Shown: piece after piece, positions 42,953-52,006 of the stretch
Position numbering within the stretch: the first letter of the stretch is position 1
Layout: each line of letters begins with the position of its first letter
From: Flagellimonas sp. HMM57
GTDB taxonomy: Bacteria > Bacteroidota > Bacteroidia > Flavobacteriales > Flavobacteriaceae
Direction of reading: 5' to 3'
NCBI RefSeq assembly: GCF_021390175.1
Contig: NZ_CP090004.1
Span: forward strand, 1,364,001 to 1,428,000
DNA length: 64,000 bases
Translations under genes and position numbers: made by a program
The notes under the pieces: model-generated
What the model saw: the letters and a program-made list of their open reading frames with translations, nothing else
The model's database searches: none
What the model was told of the DNA's origin: nothing

Positions 42953-43828
42953 ATGCAAGAGTTAGTTGAGGCTTTTAGCAGCGGGTTTTTAGGAACCGCA
43001 CAATGGACCTGGAAATCAATCCTGTTTCAAGTGCCATGGTATACCAATTATTTCTGGGGTTTACTTATAATATCTCTTCTGGTTTGGGGATTGGAAGTAC
43101 TTTTTCCTTGGCGAAAAGAACAATCCATTATTAGAAAGGATTTTTGGCTGGATGGTTTCTACATGTTCTTTAATTTTTTCATTTTCGCCATTATCATAAG
43201 TGGAGTTTACAAAGTGCTGGAATTATTGTTCAACAATCTAGGAATCAATGCCAAAAGTCTTGCACTTATCGATTTTTCAGGCTGGCCCGTTTGGTCGCAG
43301 TTACTTATCTTTTTTATTATCCTTGATTTTGTACAGTGGTTTACGCATGTGCTGTTGCATAAGTTCTCTTTCTTATGGAAGTTTCATCAAGTGCACCATA
43401 GTGTTAAGGAAATGGGGTTTGCCGCCCATTTACGTTACCATTGGATGGAGAATATTCTCTACAAACCTCTAAAAACATTTGGGGTCATGCTCTTAGGTGG
43501 TTTTGAACCGGAACAGGCATATATTGTTCACTTTGCGGCAATTGGCATTGGCCATCTAAACCACGCAAACGTAAAGCTGACCTATGGCCCGTTAAAATAT
43601 ATATTCAACAATCCGGTAATGCATCTCTACCATCATTCTTACAAACTACCCACAGGAAAATTTGGAGTTAATTTTGGGATTAGTCTTAGCTTATGGGATT
43701 ATATTTTTGCCACACACCATGTTCCAGAGGATAGTGGTACCATTCAACTGGGTTTCCCAGGAGATGAATCTGTCCCTAAAAACTTTATGGCTCAACTTTT
43801 ACATGGATTCCAAAAGCTCAAAAAGTGA
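42953..43828 (+). CDS. Sterol desaturase / fatty acid hydroxylase family protein
   Basis: 291-aa membrane di-iron enzyme. The histidine clusters are visible: HVLLHKFSFLWKFHQVHHSV (HxxxH and HxxHH), and HLYHHSYKL (third cluster), with further His in RYHWMENILYKP and HFAAIGIGHLNHANV. Four to six helices. Members hydroxylate or desaturate lipids, sterols or carotenoids using O2; the substrate here is unknown. It is divergent from the sulfur cluster and shares its upstream GTAAC site. Confidence 0.87.
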   Translation: MQELVEAFSSGFLGTAQWTWKSILFQVPWYTNYFWGLLIISLLVWGLEVLFPWRKEQSIIRKDFWLDGFYMFFNFFIFAIIISGVYKVLELLFNNLGINAKSLALIDFSGWPVWSQLLIFFIILDFVQWFTHVLLHKFSFLWKFHQVHHSVKEMGFAAHLRYHWMENILYKPLKTFGVMLLGGFEPEQAYIVHFAAIGIGHLNHANVKLTYGPLKYIFNNPVMHLYHHSYKLPTGKFGVNFGISLSLWDYIFATHHVPEDSGTIQLGFPGDESVPKNFMAQLLHGFQKLKK

Positions 43829-43837
43829 TTTCCAAAT

Positions 43838-44695
43838 TTATTCGGACAGACTGTCGAACTCAATAAAATCAAATTGGGGACTGGCTTCTAAAAACTGTCT
43901 AAGAATTGCTGCATGACCATTCCCGATGACCACAAGGATCCTGTCATCTTCTTTTTTGCTCAATCTTGCAATGTTCGCAAATATCCTTGCGTTTCGGCTA
44001 TACCACCATATCGTGAGTTTATCCGCACCATCGTAATCGGCATTCGCAAATTCACCGGTCAGATAAAGACCAAAATTCATGTTATGCGATTCCCTGGTAT
44101 TCATATTTTTCAAAAAGTCAAGAAGGTGTACTTTTTTCATCATACTGTCCCTGTATTCTATATAGGAAAAACCCATATTCAAATAGGAATCCCTGGCCTT
44201 CCAGTCATATTTGTCAACTAGCGATTTTGTCAATACTGAATCCTTTTTTAACATCTCACTTTCCAACGTAGGCGCATCGATACTTTGAATGCTATCTATA
44301 TGTAGCTCATTGGCAATTCGCATAGCAATTTGATAACGTTCATCCCTCTTATCTCGATGCTCCCCTTTTTGATAAGCTCGATATCGGTCGTTCCAATCGG
44401 TTTCCGCTTCAATGAAAACTTTATTGGGTTTAAACTTTTTAATGTATTCGACCAGTTGGGTTACTTCTGTTTTCTTTGGCTCTTTTAAAACATCGATTTT
44501 GTTGGAGTCACTTGTTTTGTGAGTATCAAGTCCAGGAAAGTTAAAATGAAACGTTCCTATAACGAGCACTTTTGCCCGGTTTTTGGGAAAGAATTCTGAA
44601 GGGGGTTTGATTTGTTCACTGTTGTTTGAAAGTTGTTGTCCAATGCCTATCTGCATTGCCAATAACATGAAGAAAATAGTACTGTTTGTTCTCAT
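43838..44695 (-). CDS. DUF5694 secreted protein (TraB-like)
   Basis: 285 aa with a signal peptide (MRTNSTIFFMLLAMQIGIGQ). Family motifs: KVLVIGTFHFNFPGLDTHKT (GTxHF), KKFKPNKVFIEAETDWND (E-x-E), ERYQIAMRIANELHIDSIQS-IDAP and the C-terminal ILVVIGNGHAAILRQFLEA (G-N-x-H). This GxxH/E/GNxH set recalls TraB/ChaN-like metal-dependent hydrolases. Function unknown. It is the last gene on this strand after the rhodanese lipoprotein, 59 bp away. Confidence 0.82.
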   Translation of the reverse strand: MRTNSTIFFMLLAMQIGIGQQLSNNSEQIKPPSEFFPKNRAKVLVIGTFHFNFPGLDTHKTSDSNKIDVLKEPKKTEVTQLVEYIKKFKPNKVFIEAETDWNDRYRAYQKGEHRDKRDERYQIAMRIANELHIDSIQSIDAPTLESEMLKKDSVLTKSLVDKYDWKARDSYLNMGFSYIEYRDSMMKKVHLLDFLKNMNTRESHNMNFGLYLTGEFANADYDGADKLTIWWYSRNARIFANIARLSKKEDDRILVVIGNGHAAILRQFLEASPQFDFIEFDSLSE

Positions 44696-44754
44696 TATTA
44701 TGGGTTTTTATAAAAGAGAAACATAGCAACACTTTGTTACAGTAAGCTGTACTA

Positions 44755-45138
44755 CTATTCGGTCATTTTCCAATCATTGTAGCCTTCTGAATAATCATAG
44801 ATGATTTTAAATCCATTTTCTTTTAGTATTTGGGAAGCTTTATTGCTTCTGCCCCCTTTTCGACAATAGAGGTAAACGGGCTCCTTCTTATTTAGGGTAC
44901 TTATTTGTTTACGAAAAGTAATACTGTCTTTTATGTTGAAATTTAACGCATGTCCTATGTGTCCTTCCTGGTATTCTTTAGGGGTCCTAACATCAATAAA
45001 TTGCACATCGGCACCAATAACTTTTTCCAGTACTGTTTTCTTATCTATTTTGACAATGGTGCGCTGCTGTCGTGACTGGCAAGCCGTTATTTGTAAAAAG
45101 CAAAAAACGACTAGTGTGGTTATGGTCAAACTTCTCAT
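44755..45138 (-). CDS. Rhodanese-like lipoprotein
   Basis: 127 aa. Lipobox QITAC (Cys20), then a single rhodanese domain: VQFIDVRTPKEYQEGHIGHA, active-site loop VYLYCRKGGRSNKAS with the catalytic Cys. Predicted envelope thiosulfate or persulfide sulfurtransferase. It starts immediately at the stop codon of the CstB-like gene, so the two are cotranscribed and likely work on the same sulfane sulfur pool. Confidence 0.9.
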   Translation of the reverse strand: MRSLTITTLVVFCFLQITACQSRQQRTIVKIDKKTVLEKVIGADVQFIDVRTPKEYQEGHIGHALNFNIKDSITFRKQISTLNKKEPVYLYCRKGGRSNKASQILKENGFKIIYDYSEGYNDWKMTE

Positions 45139-46551
45139 TTATGATTTTAATGTTGTGGGACAAACAAAATCCGTGACCGGTATTCCTGCTTCTTTTATGG
45201 CCTTAAAGCCCCCGGCAACATCAAACAAATTGTGAATGCCTCTACTTTTCAGGATTGAAGCGGCAATCATGCTGCGATAACCCCCGGCGCAGTGAACATA
45301 AAATGTTTCGTTTTCAGGAAATTCCGTTAAGTGTTCATTGATAAAATCCAAGGGTGCCAGAGCTGCACCTTCAATATGTTCAGCAGAAAATTCGGTTTCT
45401 TTTCTCACATCAAAAACAGGAACTTTTTCAGTCAACACTTTTTTAAATGTTTCAGCGCTTATACTTTTTACCGTGTCTATCTGCTTTCCTTCTTGTTTCC
45501 ATGCTTCAAGACCTCCTTTCAAAAATCCCAAAGTGCCATCAAAACCTACTCTGGACAAACGGGTAATGGTCTCTTCTTCTTTTCCTTCTGGAGCCACTAA
45601 AAGTATGGGCTGCTTTACATCTGCGACCAAAGCACCTACCCATGGAGCGAAACTTCCCCCAAGTCCTATAAAAATTGACCTCGGCACATGTCCCCTAGCA
45701 AAATCGTCTTGGTGGCGTACATCTAAAATCACTGCTCCCGTTTCATTGGCAGCAGCCTCAAAAGCTTCTGGAGACAATCCTCTTGTACCTCTTTCCAATA
45801 CCGTATCTATATCCTCATAGCCTTCTTTATTCATTTTCACATTTAAAGGAAAGTATTGAGGCGGAGGCAATAGACCGTCCGTGACTTCTTTGATAAATTC
45901 TTCTTTGGTCATATCGGCACGGAGTGCATAGTTCATCTGTTTTTGATTGCCAAGCGTATCGACCGTCTCTTTCATCATGTTTTTTCCGCATGCGGAACCT
46001 GCACCATGAGCAGGATACACGATAACGTCATCGGCAAGGGGCATTATTTTTTTTCGAAGACTGTCATACAAAGTTTCCGCAAGTTCTTCTTGGGTCATAT
46101 CAGCAGCCTTTTGTGCTAGGTCCGGTCTTCCTACGTCTCCCAAGAACAGAGTATCGCCACTAAAAATAGCGTGGTCTTTTCCCATTTCATCTTTTAAGAG
46201 ATAGGTGGTGCTCTCCATAGTATGGCCAGGCGTGTGCAAGACTTTTATTATCAACTTTCCTAATTTGAATTCTTGACCATCTTCCGCAACAATAGCATCA
46301 TAAGATGGGTTTGCATTTGGACCGTAAACAATTGGCGCACCCGTCTCTTTGGACAGTGTTACATGTCCGCTCACAAAATCGGCATGGAAGTGGGTTTCAA
46401 AAATATACTTTATCGTAGCACCGTCGTTTTCTGCTCTTTTTATATAGGGTTTCACCTCTCGTAACGGATCAATAATGGCCACCTCTCCATCACTTTCTAT
46501 ATAATAGGCTCCTTGGGCCAAACATCCGGTATATATCTGCTCTATATTCAT
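45139..46551 (-). CDS. Persulfide dioxygenase-rhodanese fusion (CstB-like)
   Basis: 470-aa cytosolic enzyme. The N-terminal ETHE1-type MBL domain (residues 1-230) has FETHFHADFVSGHVTLS, VLHTPGHTMESTTYLL, FSGDTLFLGDVGRPDL and VYPAHGAGSACGKNM, giving the mononuclear iron site. A first, inactive rhodanese follows (about 265-350; ILLVAPEG lacks the Cys), then an active one (about 370-465) with FYVHCAGGYRSM, Cys421. This MBL-pseudorhodanese-rhodanese order matches S. aureus CstB, which oxidises low-molecular-weight persulfides to thiosulfate/sulfite. It is followed directly by a rhodanese lipoprotein. The GTTACCAAAGTTAC site lies upstream. Confidence 0.9.
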   Translation of the reverse strand: MNIEQIYTGCLAQGAYYIESDGEVAIIDPLREVKPYIKRAENDGATIKYIFETHFHADFVSGHVTLSKETGAPIVYGPNANPSYDAIVAEDGQEFKLGKLIIKVLHTPGHTMESTTYLLKDEMGKDHAIFSGDTLFLGDVGRPDLAQKAADMTQEELAETLYDSLRKKIMPLADDVIVYPAHGAGSACGKNMMKETVDTLGNQKQMNYALRADMTKEEFIKEVTDGLLPPPQYFPLNVKMNKEGYEDIDTVLERGTRGLSPEAFEAAANETGAVILDVRHQDDFARGHVPRSIFIGLGGSFAPWVGALVADVKQPILLVAPEGKEEETITRLSRVGFDGTLGFLKGGLEAWKQEGKQIDTVKSISAETFKKVLTEKVPVFDVRKETEFSAEHIEGAALAPLDFINEHLTEFPENETFYVHCAGGYRSMIAASILKSRGIHNLFDVAGGFKAIKEAGIPVTDFVCPTTLKS

Positions 46552-46601
46552 TTTGAGTTGATTTTTGCGTCCAAAGATAGTATTGATCGTACTACTTTGA
46601 T

Positions 46602-46615
46602 GTTACCAAAGTTAC
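46602..46615. promoter_or_regulatory. GTTACCAAAGTTAC site upstream of the CstB-like gene
   Basis: Lies 51 bp upstream of the start, overlapping the stop codon of the SulP gene. 13 of 14 positions match the reverse complement of the site at 42892-42905. Confidence 0.5.
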
Positions 46616-48342
46616 AAATCCCCCGTTTTGGATTGCAATGAAATCTTCTTTTCGATTTTACTTCTCTCCTTTTGATCCGAACAATAGGTCACGGCCTCAA
46701 AAGTACGGGCAAAAAGATTCTTTTTTCCAATGCTATTGATAAGTCCACTGCTGTAAAAAATATCTCGGGTAGGCCCTATTGCTCCCGCAATAAAAAATTG
46801 AATATTACGGGCACGCAAATCCAAAACGATACGTTCCATCATTAATGCCGCACTACTATCAATATAATTAATGGCTTCAGCATTTAAAATGACATACCTT
46901 AATTCTGGACCTTTTTTTTCAATTTGTCTGTCGAGTTCTTTTTTGAAATAGTCTTTGTTTCCAAAGTAAAGTTGTGCATCAAACCTTAGAATCAATTTAT
47001 CCGCATCTACTTCAACCTCATCAAAACGATGGATGTTTTTAAAATATTCCGTGTTCTTAATCCTGCCCAATATTGCTATGTGCGGACGGGAAATACGGTA
47101 TACCAACAAAAACAACGAGAATAGAACCCCTAATAGGATACCCTCCATCAAACCAATAAAAAGGGTGATTAAAAACGTGATTACCAGCAATAGGAATTCG
47201 TCTTTTCGATGTTTATACAGTACTACAGGATAACTGAAATTGACAAGCTTCACCACTGACATAATAATAATCGCCCCAAGCACCGCATTTGGTAAATAGT
47301 AAAATAATGGAGTAAGAAACAGTAACGTACACCCTATGAGAAGTGCACTAAAGATGAGCGCCATACCTGTTTTGGCGCCGGCTTGATCATTTATTGCAGT
47401 TCTTGAGAAACTACCCGATACTGGAAAGGATTGGAATAAAGACCCTAAAAGATTTGATAGCCCCAATGCCCTAAGTTCTTGATTGACATCCAACTCATAT
47501 TCCGGATGCTTTTCTTCTACCGTCTTTGCTATGGACATAGATTCCATGAATCCGAAAATAGCCACGGTCAATGCTATGGGCACAAATTGACCGAACACAC
47601 CCAATTGCATATTTGGGGATTGAAACTTGGGCAGTCCACTTGGAACATCACCTACAATCCGAATATGCTGTTCTTCCAAGCCAAGGAAAAAAACGGTCAA
47701 GATTCCTATAACGACCACTAACAATGGTGTAGGTATCCTGTTGCTTGTTTTGTTCAATAAATAGATAAATAACATTGCACCAGCGCCCAAGCCCAGGGCA
47801 TAGTAGTTTGTTTCGTTAATATTTATCATCGTATTTGCGATAAGGGTATGTAGTTTGCTAGATTGTTCAACAGTGATTCCCAATACATGTTTCAATTGGC
47901 CCAATGCAATCAAAATAGCTGCTGCGGATGTAAAACCATTGATAACGGGCTTGGACAAAAAATTAACAAAAAAGCCCATCTTTAGAAACCCAAGCAAGAG
48001 TTGAATACTCCCTATGATAAAGGTTAGAAAGATTACCGCGGCGATGTAATCCTGAATGTTAGAAAGTTGTAATGCACCGATACCAGTGGCCACCAAAAGC
48101 GAATCCATTGCAACAGGGCCAACCGCCAATTGTCTTGATGTTCCTGTGAACGCATATATGAATTGTGGAACAAGGGCAGCATAAAGTCCATAAATTGGAG
48201 GCATCCCGGCAATCATCGCATAAGCCATTCCTTGCGGTACCAAGAGCACTCCCAAGGTGGCACCAGCAATTAAATCCCGATATAAGAAAGAACGTTTATA
48301 CGTTGTTATCCAAGTTAAAAATGGAAAGTAGCGTTTGAGCAT
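46612..48342 (-). CDS. SulP-family anion transporter with STAS domain
   Basis: 576 aa. N-terminal SLC26/SulP transporter (residues about 20-410, eleven or so helices) starting DLIAGATLGVLLVPQGMAYA-MIAGMPPIYGLYAALVPQFI (the canonical signature), and a C-terminal STAS domain (about 440-550: AQLYFGNKDYFKKELDRQIE, VILNAEAINYIDSSAALMME). It likely carries sulfate, bicarbonate or another anion; the sulfur neighbourhood favours sulfate or a sulfur oxyanion. It precedes the CstB-like gene by 60 bp on the same strand. Confidence 0.9.
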   Translation of the reverse strand: MLKRYFPFLTWITTYKRSFLYRDLIAGATLGVLLVPQGMAYAMIAGMPPIYGLYAALVPQFIYAFTGTSRQLAVGPVAMDSLLVATGIGALQLSNIQDYIAAVIFLTFIIGSIQLLLGFLKMGFFVNFLSKPVINGFTSAAAILIALGQLKHVLGITVEQSSKLHTLIANTMININETNYYALGLGAGAMLFIYLLNKTSNRIPTPLLVVVIGILTVFFLGLEEQHIRIVGDVPSGLPKFQSPNMQLGVFGQFVPIALTVAIFGFMESMSIAKTVEEKHPEYELDVNQELRALGLSNLLGSLFQSFPVSGSFSRTAINDQAGAKTGMALIFSALLIGCTLLFLTPLFYYLPNAVLGAIIIMSVVKLVNFSYPVVLYKHRKDEFLLLVITFLITLFIGLMEGILLGVLFSLFLLVYRISRPHIAILGRIKNTEYFKNIHRFDEVEVDADKLILRFDAQLYFGNKDYFKKELDRQIEKKGPELRYVILNAEAINYIDSSAALMMERIVLDLRARNIQFFIAGAIGPTRDIFYSSGLINSIGKKNLFARTFEAVTYCSDQKERSKIEKKISLQSKTGDL

Positions 48343-48379
48343 TCACCAATTTTTTATAAAAATAGCACAGATTATAAAC

Positions 48380-49012
48380 CTACACATCCAAGAGATGAAT
48401 GTGGCTTCTATGGAGTTTTAATTTTTTCATCTTTTCCAATTTTTTCAATAATCTGGAAATTACTACTCTAGAAGTGTGCAGATCATACGCAATTTCTTGA
48501 TGGGTATTCCAAATGTTGGTATCATTGGTGACTTGGCATTTCTTTTTCAGGTATTCTAAAAGTCGTTGGTCCAAATTCTTAAAGGCAATGGTATCCACAG
48601 TGTTCAAGAGTTCGTTCAACCGGGAATGATAGCTTTCGAACACATAGTTTCGCCATCCTTTGTATTTGGCCATCCATTCTTGCATTTTGTGCACAGGCAC
48701 CATGAGTATCTTCGCATCCGTCTCGGCAATGGCCCTAATTTCACTTTTTTTTGATCCCATACAGCAAGCCAGGGACATAGAACAGGTTTCTCCCTGCTCA
48801 AGATAATATAAGAGCAATTCATCCCCTTCGTCATCTTCTCTCAAAACTTTTATGGCACCGACCAAAAGCAATGGCATGGCCCTTACATAGTTACCAATTT
48901 CCATTATAGTATCTCCTGCCGATACTTCAATACTATTACCAACTTCAGCAATTTCATCAAGTAGGGGTTTTTCAAAATGGGCTCCAAAAGTTTTTAGGAA
49001 TTCTTCCGTCAT
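48380..49012 (-). CDS. Crp/Fnr family regulator
   Basis: 210 aa. N-terminal cyclic-nucleotide-binding-like domain (GDTIMEIGNYVRAMPLLLVG, EGDELLLYYLEQGETCSMSL) and C-terminal winged HTH (NIWNTHQEIAYDLHTSRVVI-SRLLKKLEK). The cysteines in SMSLACCMGSKKSE could sense thiols or redox state, as inferred for other sulfur-cluster regulators of this type in Bacteroidota. No clear cAMP-binding arginine signature. It is 37 bp upstream of the SulP gene on the same strand, so a regulator of the cluster is likely; the GTAAC sites are candidate targets. Confidence 0.87.
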   Translation of the reverse strand: MTEEFLKTFGAHFEKPLLDEIAEVGNSIEVSAGDTIMEIGNYVRAMPLLLVGAIKVLREDDEGDELLLYYLEQGETCSMSLACCMGSKKSEIRAIAETDAKILMVPVHKMQEWMAKYKGWRNYVFESYHSRLNELLNTVDTIAFKNLDQRLLEYLKKKCQVTNDTNIWNTHQEIAYDLHTSRVVISRLLKKLEKMKKLKLHRSHIHLLDV

Positions 49013-49086
49013 TGAGCTAAAGATTATTCTTCTAAGGTAATTGTTTTGAAAGAATCTTTTTGGTTTTTAGGTACTGGGATTCAGGA

Positions 49087-50193
49087 TTAGTCCTTCTTAC
49101 GCTTATGCGGTATTTTCTTCTTTTCAAGACCCTTATCTCTCCAATACGTTGCCAACGAAGACCCTGAAATATTCATCCAAGGTCCAAAAACAGCAGGAGC
49201 TAAACCTACAGTAGCTACTTTTCCCATCTCTAAGGCAATACCAGAGGCAAGTCCCCCATTCTGCATTCCTACTTCTAAGGCAATGGTGCGGCAATCTTTT
49301 TCCTCCATTCTAAACAGACGCCCACCCCAATACCCCAAAAAGTAGCCAGCTGAGTTATGAAGTATCGCTGCAAGTATTAGAAATAATCCAATAGAAAGTA
49401 GGCTATCTCTCCCGGAAGCCGTGATAATCATAATAATCAAGGTTATCCCTGCCATAGAAACAATAGGCATTGCTTTATCCATCCATTTGGCCTTGCCCTT
49501 AAAAAAGTGATTGAACAGCAACCCTGCTATGATAGGTAAAATGACCATTTTGACAATGCTCAACATCATCCCCAAAAAATCTATGGGCACAAACTCACCT
49601 GCAAACAAATCCATCAATAGAGGAGTCATTAAAGGGGCCATCAACGTGGCAACAGCTGTAAGTGTTACAGAAAGTGCAACGTTCGCTTTGGCTAAATAGA
49701 CCATAACATTAGATGCCAATCCACTTGGTGATGAACCTATCAATATTACGCCTGCCGCTATTTCTGCAGGAAAGCCGAACAAAGTTGCAATTGAAAGTCC
49801 TAAGATGGGCATGAGCGTAAACTGGCAAATAAGTCCAACCAGTACTCCTTTGGGCATTTTAATGACCCCTACAAAATCATTTAAACTCATTGCGGTTCCC
49901 ATACCAAACATAATAATCTGTAGTAATGGCACAATCAAAACTTTCATTTGAAAGCCACTAATTTCTATTAAATAAGAAGGGTAATACATGGAAAGGGATA
50001 CTGCAGCAAATATTAATATGGTAAAAGAAAAGCCTTTAAATTTTTTATGCCCCCTTGCCGCCAGAGCTAAAGACAAAAAGAGCAGGATCAGTGATGGCCC
50101 TGTTTGTTGGGTATGCCCCACCAGTAGAAGTAAAATTGTAGTTAAGAGACTAACCAAGGATACAATACCCGAAACAGTATACAGTTTTTTCAT
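49087..50193 (-). CDS. BASS-family (bile acid:sodium symporter-like) transporter
   Basis: 368 aa, about ten helices. Family motifs: MFGMGTAMSLNDFVGVIKMP, LVGLICQFTLMPILGLSIAT, VILIGSSPSGLASNVMVYLA (the NPxS/GGxAS-type crossover region), VATLMAPLMTPLLMDLF and ALEVGMQNGGLASGIALEMG. These are SBF/BASS features. Members import organic anions, including sulfur compounds and pyruvate, with sodium. A 16-bp palindrome lies 51 bp upstream. Shares orientation with the sulfur cluster but is separated from the Crp gene by about 75 bp. Confidence 0.87.
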   Translation of the reverse strand: MKKLYTVSGIVSLVSLLTTILLLLVGHTQQTGPSLILLFLSLALAARGHKKFKGFSFTILIFAAVSLSMYYPSYLIEISGFQMKVLIVPLLQIIMFGMGTAMSLNDFVGVIKMPKGVLVGLICQFTLMPILGLSIATLFGFPAEIAAGVILIGSSPSGLASNVMVYLAKANVALSVTLTAVATLMAPLMTPLLMDLFAGEFVPIDFLGMMLSIVKMVILPIIAGLLFNHFFKGKAKWMDKAMPIVSMAGITLIIMIITASGRDSLLSIGLFLILAAILHNSAGYFLGYWGGRLFRMEEKDCRTIALEVGMQNGGLASGIALEMGKVATVGLAPAVFGPWMNISGSSLATYWRDKGLEKKKIPHKRKKD

Positions 50194-50243
50194 TAATCTT
50201 AAGTGCTTATGCCAATTGATGTCAAAGCATCATAAAAATACGG

Positions 50244-50259
50244 AATTGGTTAACCAATT
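50244..50259. promoter_or_regulatory. AATTGGTTAACCAATT palindrome
   Basis: Perfect 16-bp palindrome 51 bp upstream of the BASS transporter start; candidate operator, regulator unknown. Confidence 0.5.
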
Positions 50260-50371
50260 ACACCCTAAGAATACGTTAAAAAACTTGATAAAAAAATTCT
50301 TTCTCGAAGTTCAATGTACCTTTTAAAGAAAGAAAGTTTATAGCCGCAAAAACATGCACGTTCAGTACTGG

Positions 50372-51499
50372 TCAATACCCCTTTAAGGATTTAACCTTAT
50401 TGCAATAGGCCGATGGCGTCATACCTGTTTCATTTTTAAAGACCCTATTGAACGTTGCTTTAGAGTTAAAACCAGACTCCAAACCTATCGAAACCAAGGT
50501 ATAGTCTTTATAGGATATATTCTGAAACAGATTTTTGGCCTCTTCTACCCGATATTTATTTACAAAAGAAAAGAAGTTTTCATTAGTGCTGGCCTTAATC
50601 GCTTCGGATACTTTCTGGGGCGACTCACCAGATAGCACAGCAAGCTTAGAAACAGAGAAGTCAGCATCCAAATAAGGTTTATTTTTTTCCATAAGTATTT
50701 TTATTTTGCTCGCTAACTGCTTGATCGGTTCAGTTAATTCCAGTATTGCTTTCCGTTTTTTGTATACGCCCTTTTGCCTAAAAAACAAAAAGCTTAAAAC
50801 AAAAATCAAAATAACAACAACAGACAATAGAAAAGTTCCCAAGAATAACTCAAAATCATCGTTTTCCACCAACTTGGATATGACATATTCCCATATTGCG
50901 AACAAAAAATAAATGGAGGTCAGGATTACCAATATCTTCTGAAGGTTACTGGTATGTACTAGGATAATCAGGTTGTTGTCCGATTTAACTATTTTCCTTT
51001 TTTCAAGAAAGACACCAATACTAATTAGCAAAGTACCCACTAAAAACAGCGCATGTACTAAACTGGACAAAAAGGGATATTCAAGCGTGACAGCAGTATA
51101 TTCAAACACTTCATTTTGGGGTACATTCATATAACCCAAAATACCTATACCCATTAACGTCCAAATAGTAAATGGAACAAGGGTAATCGTAAGTATTCGA
51201 TTCCATTTAAACTCCTCTTGCAGGACACTTCTACCATAAGCATAAAAGAAAAATAGATTCAGGAAAAGGAAAGATTTATTTATATCAACAAGCAGCGGTA
51301 TCGAAGTTGAAGGTTCAACAATTTTCAAGATTTCTATAAGCGAGTTGACGGCGCTCATACTTAGCCAAGCAATTAAAACCTTATCATGAAGCTCTTTGTT
51401 CTTTTTAAAGAATATAATGGGAAGCAACAGAAATGGAAAAATAACGATCAACAAATAAAGCATTAAGGCTATAAGTCCAACTACTTGTTGTTCATCCAT
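50372..51499 (-). CDS. Membrane AraC-family regulator
   Basis: 375 aa. Seven or so transmembrane helices (residues 8-245) and a C-terminal AraC HTH domain: FSVSKLAVLSGESPQKVSEA, FFSFVNKYRVEEAKNLFQN, TLVSIGLESGFNSKATFNRV-FKNETGMTPSAYCNK. A one-component membrane regulator common in Bacteroidota; signal unknown. It is separated from the next gene by a 507-bp divergent region. Confidence 0.87.
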   Translation of the reverse strand: MDEQQVVGLIALMLYLLIVIFPFLLLPIIFFKKNKELHDKVLIAWLSMSAVNSLIEILKIVEPSTSIPLLVDINKSFLFLNLFFFYAYGRSVLQEEFKWNRILTITLVPFTIWTLMGIGILGYMNVPQNEVFEYTAVTLEYPFLSSLVHALFLVGTLLISIGVFLEKRKIVKSDNNLIILVHTSNLQKILVILTSIYFLFAIWEYVISKLVENDDFELFLGTFLLSVVVILIFVLSFLFFRQKGVYKKRKAILELTEPIKQLASKIKILMEKNKPYLDADFSVSKLAVLSGESPQKVSEAIKASTNENFFSFVNKYRVEEAKNLFQNISYKDYTLVSIGLESGFNSKATFNRVFKNETGMTPSAYCNKVKSLKGY

Positions 51500-52006
51500 G
51501 AATTAATTGCTTTTATGAAATTTATGGTCTTACAAAAGCCCCAAATATATAAACACTTGCTTTCAACTAAAAATTGAGAATTGAATCGGATAAACCAAAA
51601 AACAACTCACAATCAAGATTTAAAAGTTTTCCTTTTCTATTTTGATTGGCGCCATTTGATATTTAAAAGGTATGGTGTGCCCAAGGGATTCCTATTGTTT
51701 TCTTAAACATCTTGATTATAAAAAGTTAAATTTTCATCGGTTTTTTGTTAAAACAAGTCTCATTAGTTACAAAATGAGACTTCGTCACCTATTGGTTCTT
51801 TCATATTTGGAATTCAAAATATAATGACTTTTCATGTTTTTGTTTTCAGTACAATCATTGGTTATTTGAAAATAGCATCATCATAAAACACTCAATAATA
51901 AGTATTTGAAAGCAACTTATACTATTTACGTCATGTCTTGGTTTGGATATGCCTAAAAGGATCATCGGAATGTCATTGGTTTTTAAAACTTTAAGATTGA
52001 GGTTAG
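51500..52006. other. Divergent intergenic region between two AraC genes
   Basis: AT-rich; no convincing ORF. It must contain both promoters. The only clear structure is the hairpin at 51755-51782. Confidence 0.5.
51755..51782. other. 10-bp inverted repeat (hairpin or operator)
   Basis: AAGTCTCATT and AATGAGACTT around an 8-nt loop (AGTTACAA). No T-run on either side long enough for a terminator, so a regulatory site or RNA structure is more likely. Confidence 0.4.
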
